Below are positions 6,811 to 12,084 of a stretch of 12,084 nucleotides of DNA, piece by piece. The notes beneath the pieces were generated by a model. It did not search any database and was not told the origin of the DNA. It saw only the letters and a program-made list of their open reading frames with translations. A program made the position numbers and the translations under genes. Source of the stretch: an uncultured Gemmiger sp. (GTDB lineage Bacteria; Bacillota; Clostridia; Oscillospirales; Ruminococcaceae). Position 1 is the stretch's first letter. Each line of letters opens with the position of its first letter. The stretch covers positions 1 through 12,084 of the forward strand of contig CALWNS010000105.1 of NCBI GenBank assembly GCA_944382805.1, read 5' to 3'.

Positions 6811-9348
6811 ATGAAAAAACGCGCCGTTCCCGCCTACCGGCACAAGCTGCCGGTCTGGACCTTGCTGCTGCTGATCCTTTCTTTGCTGGCGCTGATCTTC
6901 TGGTGCATCCTGCTCACCAGGGAAAAGCTGCTGAAAAACGCCAACGAGATGGGGATGCTGCTGGCCCAGAGCTACGCCATGGAGGAGGAAAACCGCACCA
7001 GCATTTACAGTATGCTGCTCAGCCTGGAATCCATGACTATCCGCGATGCGCTGCAAGCCGGCGCGGGCGAAGCCGAAGTGCAGCAAAAGCTGGCCGACTG
7101 CAACCGCCAGCTGACCGAACTGCTGGGCAGCGAGATCATCGCCCCCTACGCCGTGCTGGGCGGCCGCATCGTGGCGGCCACGCCCTGGGTGGGCGATGCG
7201 GACTACGACTACCGCACCACCGATTGGTACCGGAGCGCCGTGCAGGCGGGCGGCGCCGTGGTGTATACCGACGGCTACCCCGACGCGGTCACCGGCAAAA
7301 CGGTGGTCACGCTGGCCTGTGCGCTGAACGATGCGGGCGATGTGCTGGCGTTCGATATCCTGATGGAAAACTTCCACATCCACCGCAACCGTGCCTCGCT
7401 GCCGGAGCAAAGTTCCTACTTCCTGTTTGATTCCCGCGACCAGCTGATCTACAGCCTGAGCTACATGGACCTGAACAGCACGGAGGGCGAAGCCTACACC
7501 CGCGACCTGGTGGAGCGCATCCGCGCCGGCCAGATGGAAGCGCACGATTCGGCCGTGCGGGACGTGGACGGCGTGCGCCGCACCGTTTATTACTACGAGA
7601 TGAGCAACGGCTGGCTTTCGGTCGTGACCATCCCCATCAGCATGATCCTGCAGGACGGCTGGGATTCCACCGTGCTGGTGCTCAGCGCGTTCTGCGTGCT
7701 TTTGTCGGTGTTTGCCGTCGTGCTGGTGGTGCGCGGCGAAAAGAACGCCTACGCCAAGGAGAGCCTGCGCATCCTGGGCAACTCCTATTATGCGATCTAC
7801 CGCATCGACTTAAAGACCGAAAGCTACCGCATGATCAAATGCTCGGAGGACGTGCGCCAGGCCATGGGCGTTGCCGGCAGCTACCAGCACCTGCTGGATA
7901 CGGTCAAGGAGGTCGTGGACAAGCGCACCCACGAACAGTTCGAAAAAAGCCTTTCGGCCGAAAACATCCGCACGCTGATCGCGCGCGGCGTCCATGATTT
8001 CGGCGGCGATTACCTGCGCTATTTCGGCCAGGAGGCCAAGTGGGTCAACATCCAGGTGCTGTACAGCGAAGAGATGCAGACGGACGAAGTGCTGCTGGCC
8101 TTCCGCGAGATCGACGCCGCCAAGCGGCTGGAGCTGCAAAAGCGCGAACTGCTGGAAAACGCGCTGGCCGCCGCCGAAAAAACGGTGGAACAGAAAGCGA
8201 TGTTCTTTTCCAGCGCTTCGCACGATATGCGCACGCCGCTCAACGCCATCATCGGGCTGGCCGGGCTGGCGCAGCGGCCGGACGCCGCGCCGGACAAAGT
8301 GCAGGAATACCTGGTCAAGATCGAGCATTCCGGCCGGCAGATGCTCAAGCTGGTCAACGATGTGCTGGATATGTCGCGCCTGGAACACGGCAAGAACAGC
8401 ACGCTGAACTATGTGCCCATGAACATCGCCGCCTGCGTGCGGGAACACACCGAGACGTTCCGCGAACAGGCCGCGCTGCAAAACAAACAGGTGCGCTGCC
8501 AGTGCGAAGTCGAACATTCCGGCGTTTTGTGCGACCCGGCCCGCCTGGGGCAGATTTTGAACAACCTGATCTCCAACGGCGTCAAATACTCCGAGGCCGG
8601 CGCCAGCGTCACCGTCACCCTGCGGGAGGTCAACCACCGCGACGGCCACGGCAAATACCAGCTGGAGGTGGCCGATACCGGCATCGGTATGTCGGAGGAA
8701 TTCCAGAGCCATCTGTTTGAACCCTTTGCGCGGGAGGAGACTTTCACCTCGCGCCAGGTCACCGGCACCGGCCTGGGGATGCCCATCGTCAAGACGCTGG
8801 TGCAGCAGATGAGCGGCGAAATGACGGTAAAAAGCAAACTGGGCGAAGGCACCACCATCACCGTCACGCTGCCGCTGCAAACGACCGCCGGCGACCTGCC
8901 CGCCGAAAAGGCCGCCACGCTGCCGGATACCGACACGCTGTCCGGCCGCACCATCCTGCTGGTGGAGGACAACGAGATCAACATGGAGGTCACCGGCGAG
9001 TGCCTGGGCATGATGGGCGCGCGCGTGCTGCCCGCCTGGAACGGGCAGGAGGCGGTGGAGGCGTTCGCCGCCAGCGCCCTGGGCGAGATCGACGCCATTC
9101 TGATGGATATGCAGATGCCGGTGCTGGACGGCTGCGGCGCGGCCAAAGCCATCCGCGCGCTGCAGCGCAAGGACGCCGCCACGGTGCCCATCATCGCCGT
9201 AACGGCCAACGTCTTTGCCGAGGATATCGCCCGCACCACGGCGGCCGGCATGAACGGCCACATTGCCAAACCCATCGATTTCAAGCAATTACAGGCGGTG
9301 CTGTACGATCTGCTGCCCGCCAACGGCCGCGGGCCGCGGCAAGGTTGA
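6811..9348 (+). CDS. dCache hybrid sensor histidine kinase with C-terminal receiver
   Basis: This 845-residue membrane kinase starts at ATG 6811, with AAAGGAG (6798-6804) 6 bases upstream. Segments in order: TM1 ~13-35; an extracytoplasmic dCache-like sensor ~36-283 with YDYRTTDWY (132-140) and the Cache strand VYTDGYPDAVTGKTVVTLA (151-169); TM2 ~287-307; a PAS-like region ~318-435; a short coiled coil ~435-462; HisKA with phospho-acceptor H471 (SASHDMRTPLN); HATPase with N-box LNNLISNGVKY (583-593), G1 DTGIGM (622-627) and G2 TGTGLGMP (651-658); receiver ~713-836 with acidic E719/D720, phospho-acceptor D766 (LMDMQMP), T798 and K820. All catalytic residues are present. It should sense a small ligand such as an amino or organic acid outside the cell. 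No partner regulator or HPt protein lies in the window, so its output is unknown. Confidence 0.93.
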   Translation: MKKRAVPAYRHKLPVWTLLLLILSLLALIFWCILLTREKLLKNANEMGMLLAQSYAMEEENRTSIYSMLLSLESMTIRDALQAGAGEAEVQQKLADCNRQLTELLGSEIIAPYAVLGGRIVAATPWVGDADYDYRTTDWYRSAVQAGGAVVYTDGYPDAVTGKTVVTLACALNDAGDVLAFDILMENFHIHRNRASLPEQSSYFLFDSRDQLIYSLSYMDLNSTEGEAYTRDLVERIRAGQMEAHDSAVRDVDGVRRTVYYYEMSNGWLSVVTIPISMILQDGWDSTVLVLSAFCVLLSVFAVVLVVRGEKNAYAKESLRILGNSYYAIYRIDLKTESYRMIKCSEDVRQAMGVAGSYQHLLDTVKEVVDKRTHEQFEKSLSAENIRTLIARGVHDFGGDYLRYFGQEAKWVNIQVLYSEEMQTDEVLLAFREIDAAKRLELQKRELLENALAAAEKTVEQKAMFFSSASHDMRTPLNAIIGLAGLAQRPDAAPDKVQEYLVKIEHSGRQMLKLVNDVLDMSRLEHGKNSTLNYVPMNIAACVREHTETFREQAALQNKQVRCQCEVEHSGVLCDPARLGQILNNLISNGVKYSEAGASVTVTLREVNHRDGHGKYQLEVADTGIGMSEEFQSHLFEPFAREETFTSRQVTGTGLGMPIVKTLVQQMSGEMTVKSKLGEGTTITVTLPLQTTAGDLPAEKAATLPDTDTLSGRTILLVEDNEINMEVTGECLGMMGARVLPAWNGQEAVEAFAASALGEIDAILMDMQMPVLDGCGAAKAIRALQRKDAATVPIIAVTANVFAEDIARTTAAGMNGHIAKPIDFKQLQAVLYDLLPANGRGPRQG

Positions 9349-9373
9349 CAAGCCGCCGGCGAACCGTTATGAT
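9345..9373 (+). promoter_or_regulatory. Strong sigma-A promoter for the DAHP synthase gene
   Basis: TTGACA (9345-9350), a 17-base spacer and TATGAT (9368-9373) match the housekeeping consensus almost perfectly. The -35 overlaps the TGA stop codon of the histidine kinase (9346-9348). Transcription near 9380 gives a leader of ~105 bases containing an 8-bp GC hairpin (9430-9448). Confidence 0.8.
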
Positions 9374-9484
9374 TAGTAGGTGCCCGAACGATCTGCGCTG
9401 CGTTTGATCGGTCGGATACGCTCTGAATGCGGCGGCCGCGGGCCGCCGGGGATGCTGGAAAAGGAAAGGTCTGGAACGGAAAAA

Positions 9485-10513
9485 ATGAGTTTTCAATATC
9501 TAAAAAAGCTGCCCACCCCGGCCGATATCCGGGCGCGCTACCCGCTTTCGCCGCGCGGGCGGGAAGTCAAACAGGCGCGGGATGCCGCCATCACCGGCGT
9601 GATCACCGGCCGATCGGACAAGTTCCTGGTCATCATCGGCCCCTGCTCGGCCGATAACGAGGACGCCGTCTGCGAATATGTCGGCCGCCTGGCCCGCGTG
9701 CAGGAAAAGGTGGCCGATAAGCTCGTGCTGGTGCCGCGCATCTACACCTATAAGCCGCGCACCAACGGCGACGGCTACAAGGGCATCGCCTACCAGCCCA
9801 ACCCGGAGCAGCGCCCCGACCTGGAGACCGGCCTGATCACGGTGCGCCGTATGCTCATGCGCGCCATCGAGGAGTTCGGCCTGTCCCCGGCGGACGAGAT
9901 GCTCTACCCGGAAAACTGGGGCTATGTCGAGGACCTGCTCAGCTATGTGGCCATCGGCGCGCGCTCGGTCGAGGACCAGCACCACCGCCAGACCGCCAGC
10001 GGCTTTGATGTGGCCACCGGCATGAAAAACCCCACCAGCGGCGATTTTTCGGTCATGCTCAACTCGATCTACGCCGCCCAGCACCCGCAGCACTATGCAT
10101 ATGCGGGCAGCGAGGTCGAGACCAGCGGCAACCCGCTGGCCCACGCCATCCTGCGCGGCGGGGTCAACCAGCGCGGCGTCAGCCAGCCCAACTATCACTA
10201 CGAGGACATCATGCGCCTGCTGGAGCTGTACGGCAAAATGGACTTAAAAAACCAGGCCGTCATCGTGGACGCCAACCACTCCAACTCCGACAAGCAGTAT
10301 AAGGAGCAGGTGCGCATCGTCAAGGAGGTCATGCACAACCGCCAGCTTTCGCCCGATCTGCGCAAACTGGTCAAGGGCGTCATGGTCGAAAGCTACCTCC
10401 AGCCCGGCCGCCAGGACATCGGCGAACATATCTACGGCAAATCCATCACCGACCCCTGCCTGGGGTGGGAGGAGTCCGAGCGGCTGATCTACACCATCGC
10501 AGAGATGTGCTGA
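9485..10513 (+). CDS. aroF: 3-deoxy-7-phosphoheptulonate (DAHP) synthase, type I
   Basis: This 342-residue enzyme condenses phosphoenolpyruvate and erythrose 4-phosphate, the first step of the shikimate pathway to aromatic amino acids; it acts in the cytosol. Type I motifs are clear: GPCSADN, RIYTYKPRTNGDGYKGIAYQ (catalytic KPRT), GARSVEDQHHRQTASG, ATGMKNPTSGD, VDANHSNSDKQ and GVMVESYLQPG. Length matches the family. ATG 9485 gives the family-typical N-terminus MSFQYLKKLPTPADIRARYP; the ribosome site is weak (GGAACGGA at 9473-9480), and an in-frame ATG at 9452 has none better. It carries the strong promoter described above and its own terminator, so it is transcribed alone. The aroF/aroG/aroH distinction, that is which aromatic amino acid inhibits it, cannot be made here. 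Confidence 0.94.
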   Translation: MSFQYLKKLPTPADIRARYPLSPRGREVKQARDAAITGVITGRSDKFLVIIGPCSADNEDAVCEYVGRLARVQEKVADKLVLVPRIYTYKPRTNGDGYKGIAYQPNPEQRPDLETGLITVRRMLMRAIEEFGLSPADEMLYPENWGYVEDLLSYVAIGARSVEDQHHRQTASGFDVATGMKNPTSGDFSVMLNSIYAAQHPQHYAYAGSEVETSGNPLAHAILRGGVNQRGVSQPNYHYEDIMRLLELYGKMDLKNQAVIVDANHSNSDKQYKEQVRIVKEVMHNRQLSPDLRKLVKGVMVESYLQPGRQDIGEHIYGKSITDPCLGWEESERLIYTIAEMC

Positions 10514-10537
10514 CCCCGGCAGCGCCGGATACAAGAG

Positions 10538-10576
10538 GCCGGCGGCCCGAACTCGCGTTCCGGGCCGCCGGCTTTT
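10538..10576. terminator. Intrinsic terminator after aroF
   Basis: A perfect 12-bp stem, GCCGGCGGCCCG (10538-10549) with CGGGCCGCCGGC (10561-10572), is followed by TTTT. On the other strand it is followed by CTCTTGT and may also end the small minus-strand transcript. Confidence 0.85.
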
Positions 10577-10617
10577 GCTTTGCTCACAGGCTGTAGGCGA
10601 ACCCGGAGCCAAGCAGT

Positions 10618-10725
10618 TCATCCAGATAAAAATTGATCTGCTTTCCCATCCGTATGCTTCCTGCCTTCCTTTTGCAGTTTCTGCCGGCTTTCCCGCGCCG
10701 CCCGGGCAACGTCCCGGTTGACCAT
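10618..10725 (-). CDS. Possible small basic protein, 35 residues
   Basis: A short minus-strand ORF in the gap between aroF and the acetyltransferase. The ATG at 10723-10725 has GGAGG at 10735-10739, 9 bases upstream, and a candidate promoter lies ~75 bases further up. The product starts MVNRDVARAARESRQKLQKE and is rich in Lys, Arg, Gln and Ala, predicted mostly helical, with no signal peptide or membrane segment. I do not recognise it. A longer in-frame version from 10830 is Arg-rich low complexity and would include the promoter, so it is less likely. The bidirectional aroF hairpin lies downstream. The gene is supported only by its ribosome site and promoter, and could be chance in GC-rich DNA. 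Confidence 0.35.
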   Translation of the reverse strand: MVNRDVARAARESRQKLQKEGRKHTDGKADQFLSG

Positions 10726-10780
10726 TGTGCGCTCCCTCCGCGTTGTCGGGCGGCCCCGCTTGGCGGGGTGCGCCTGCTTT

Positions 10781-10798
10781 TCCGTGCTTTCCGTGCTT
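10781..10798. repeat. Two perfect tandem copies of a 9-mer
   Basis: TCCGTGCTT occurs twice head to tail, between the putative minus-strand -10 (10801-10806) and the small ORF, with a CCCCGC/GCGGGG hairpin (10754-10768) beside it. It would lie in the 5' leader of that transcript; function unknown. Confidence 0.5.
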
Positions 10799-10800
10799 CT

Positions 10801-10830
10801 AGTATACGCGCAGGCCCCGGGCGGCCGCAA
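10801..10830 (-). promoter_or_regulatory. Candidate promoter for the small minus-strand ORF
   Basis: On the minus strand TTGCGG (10825-10830) and TATACT (10801-10806) are 18 bases apart. The -10 is good and the -35 moderate. It runs divergently from the acetyltransferase promoter. Confidence 0.45.
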
Positions 10831-10889
10831 TCGCCAGGTTGCCCAAAGTATCGCCGCCGGAATTGGGCACTTCTTTAGCGCCGGGGGCC

Positions 10890-10918
10890 TTGCGGCGGCC
10901 GGCCGGGTGTGCTACAAT
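10890..10918 (+). promoter_or_regulatory. Extended -10 promoter for the acetyltransferase
   Basis: TTGCGG (10890-10895), a 17-base spacer and TACAAT (10913-10918), preceded by TGC, form an extended -10 sigma-A promoter. Transcription would start near 10925, leaving a leader of ~37 bases with the ribosome site GGGGAGG at 10948-10954. Confidence 0.7.
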
Positions 10919-10961
10919 GGCACAAACCCTGCGCATGGCGCGGGAAAGGGGAGGAAACCGT

Positions 10962-11570
10962 ATGGACATCCACGAAAAAATGCACAACGGTATGCTGCAC
11001 ATTCCGGAGGCCGTCCTGTGGGAGGAGCAGGCCCAATGCCTGGAATTTTTGTACGATTTCAACCAGACCCGCCCGCGCGAACAGGACCGCCGCCGGGAAC
11101 TGCTGCGCCGGATGTTTGCCGAGATCGGCCCCGGCTGCTACATCGAACCGCCGCTGCACGCCAACTGGGCCGGCAAGCACGTACACTTCGGCAAAAACGT
11201 GTACGTCAATTTCAGCCTGACCCTGGTCGATGATACGCACATCTATGTCGGGGACAACACCATGATCGGCCCCAATGTCACCATCGCCACCGGCAGCCAC
11301 CCGGTGCTGCCGGCATTGCGGGACCGCCAGATGCAGTTCAATATGCCGGTACACATCGGCCGCAACTGCTGGCTGGGGGCCGGCTGCATCGTGCTGCCCG
11401 GCGTGACCATCGGGGACAACACCGTGGTCGGCGCGGGCAGCGTGGTCACGCACGACCTGCCGGCCAACGTGGTGGCGGTGGGCAACCCCTGCCGCGTGCT
11501 GCGCGCCGTGGGCGAGCATGACCGCGAATTCTACTACAAGGACCGCCGCATCCCGCCGGAGCTGCTGTAA
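10962..11570 (+). CDS. Maltose/galactoside-type O-acetyltransferase (hexapeptide repeat)
   Basis: This 202-residue cytosolic enzyme transfers acetyl from acetyl-CoA to a sugar hydroxyl. ATG 10962 lies 7 bases after GGGGAGG; the frame is open upstream but the promoter sits there. Residues ~4-55 form the Mac N-terminal helical domain (EKMHNG, then LYDFNQTRP). From ~58 on runs the left-handed beta-helix of hexapeptide repeats: YIEPPLHANWAG, VYVNFSLTLVD, IYVGDNTMIGPNV, then the catalytic SHP with H113, WLGAGCIVLPGVTIGDNTVVGAG and VGNPCRVLR. Length and motifs match the Maa/LacA/NodL family. The actual sugar acceptor cannot be assigned, so no symbol is given. It is a single-gene unit with its own promoter and terminator. 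Confidence 0.9.
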   Translation: MDIHEKMHNGMLHIPEAVLWEEQAQCLEFLYDFNQTRPREQDRRRELLRRMFAEIGPGCYIEPPLHANWAGKHVHFGKNVYVNFSLTLVDDTHIYVGDNTMIGPNVTIATGSHPVLPALRDRQMQFNMPVHIGRNCWLGAGCIVLPGVTIGDNTVVGAGSVVTHDLPANVVAVGNPCRVLRAVGEHDREFYYKDRRIPPELL

Positions 11571-11591
11571 AGCGCGCCCGGCGCCAAAAAC

Positions 11592-11641
11592 AGCCCTGCC
11601 GGCAAAAGAAGCGTTCGGCTTCTTTTGCCGGCAGGGCTTTG
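11592..11641. terminator. 21-bp perfect-stem terminator between convergent genes
   Basis: Bases 11592-11612 and 11618-11638 pair without a mismatch around a 5-base GTTCG loop, followed by TTGCCTTT. It separates the acetyltransferase from the convergent peptide-transporter ATPase; the stem contains AAAAGAAG/CTTCTTTT, so both strands have T-rich arms. Confidence 0.8.
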
Positions 11642-11655
11642 CCTTTGCGCTGCGC

Positions 11656-12084
11656 TCAGGCGTGGGGCAGGTCCAGTTCGCCGGCGCGGTGGCAGGCCAC
11701 CTGGCGGCCGCCCACATCGCGCAGGGGCGGGCGTTCGGCGCGGCAGCGCTCGGTTGCGTAGGGGCAGCGCGTGTGGAAGCAGCAGCCCCCCGGCAGCTCC
11801 AGCGGGCTGGGCACCTCGCCGGCCAGCACCTGGCGCGGGCGGTCCCGCCGGTGCGGGTCGGCCTGGGGGATGGCGTCCAGCAAAAAGCTGGTGTAGGGGT
11901 GCAGCGGGCGGGCGTACAGCGCTTCTTTGGGGGCAACTTCGCACACCGTGCCCAAGAACATCACGCACACGCGGTCGGCCATAAAGTGGACGACCGAAAG
12001 GTCGTGCCCGATGAACAGGTAGGTCAGCCCGTACTGCCGCTGCAGGTCCTTGAACAGGTTAAGCACCTGGCTCTGCACCGAAAC
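11656..12084 (-). CDS. Oligopeptide/dipeptide ABC transporter ATP-binding protein (OppF/DppF type), 5' partial
   Basis: The C-terminal 142 residues are visible; the frame is open to the window edge, so the N-terminal part with Walker A, Q-loop, signature and Walker B lies beyond base 12084. The visible part begins VSVQSQVLNLFKDLQ, the family sequence just after the Walker B/D-loop. It continues with the H-loop FIGHDLSVV, GTVCEVAPKE and HPYTSFLLDAIPQADP, then the oligo_HPY C-terminal domain with a Cys cluster (GCCFHTRCPYATERC, later VACH). This domain is diagnostic for Opp/Dpp/Nik ATPases; its cysteines have been linked to an iron-sulfur cluster in some family members. The protein powers peptide uptake. 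Being the 3'-terminal gene fits OppF/DppF at the end of an opp operon, but the other subunits are not visible. Confidence 0.92.
   Translation of the reverse strand, partial: VSVQSQVLNLFKDLQRQYGLTYLFIGHDLSVVHFMADRVCVMFLGTVCEVAPKEALYARPLHPYTSFLLDAIPQADPHRRDRPRQVLAGEVPSPLELPGGCCFHTRCPYATERCRAERPPLRDVGGRQVACHRAGELDLPHA

Noticed and set aside
7810..9288. 492-codon minus-strand frame antisense to the histidine kinase
   Set aside because: It shows no recognisable motif and has a His/Gln/Ala/Gly-rich composition typical of antisense frames in this GC-rich DNA.
5731..9380. Ten-base inverted match CCTACTAATC (5731-5740) and GATTAGTAGG (9371-9380), both at TATGAT -10 elements
   Set aside because: Dozens of 10-base inverted matches are expected by chance in 12 kb, and AT-rich promoter islands raise the odds. 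There is no evidence of a shared operator.
9369..9407. Short ORF ending DLRCV as an aroF leader peptide
   Set aside because: It starts inside the -10 element, upstream of the expected transcription start, and lacks Phe, Tyr or Trp codons.
10244..10621. Minus-strand ORF overlapping the small 35-residue ORF by ATGA
   Set aside because: It runs straight through the aroF terminator hairpin and into aroF, and has no recognisable protein features.
10875..11936. 353-codon minus-strand frame covering the acetyltransferase and part of the peptide ATPase
   Set aside because: It crosses the 21-bp terminator and overlaps two well-supported genes in other frames; composition is Pro/Arg/Ala-rich and shadow-like.

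Overview
The window reads as GC-rich Firmicutes chromosome, most likely a gut Clostridia member of the Oscillospiraceae/Ruminococcaceae type (Faecalibacterium, Gemmiger or Subdoligranulum-like). This rests on strong AGGAGG-type ribosome binding sites, sigma-A promoters standing out as AT islands, a DUF1292 protein, a dCache hybrid kinase and zinc-ribbon/FHA proteins. The genus is inference. The high GC content produces many long antisense shadow ORFs, which are left out.

Left part (1-4371, plus strand): a tight four-gene cluster around phosphothreonine-type FHA domains. It holds the C-terminal part of a membrane-anchored VWA-like protein with a cytosolic FHA-like domain, a small zinc-ribbon plus FHA protein, an FHA-FHA-ABC ATPase of the ABCG type, and its ABC-2 permease. 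Together the last two resemble a split form of the Mycobacterium Rv1747 FHA-ABC exporter. Of four FHA-like folds only one keeps the canonical phosphopeptide residues. The cluster ends at a strong hairpin shared with a convergent gene.

Middle (4398-6727): a lipoprotein cyclophilin on the minus strand, back-to-back promoters, a DUF1292 protein, a structured non-coding RNA region (6S RNA is my best guess, a leader/attenuator the alternative), and a peroxiredoxin-like protein lacking the catalytic cysteines, closed by an intrinsic terminator.

Right part (6811-12084): a dCache hybrid histidine kinase with a C-terminal receiver, and a type I DAHP synthase (aroF) driven by a near-consensus promoter overlapping the kinase stop codon. 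A 448-base gap follows, holding a terminator, a possible 35-residue minus-strand ORF and divergent promoters. Then come a maltose/galactoside-type O-acetyltransferase, a 21-bp terminator stem, and the C-terminal part of an OppF/DppF-type peptide ABC ATPase on the minus strand that runs off the window.

Apart from the FHA/ABC cluster the genes look like independent single-gene units, each with its own promoter or terminator. No transposase, CRISPR array, tRNA or rRNA was seen.
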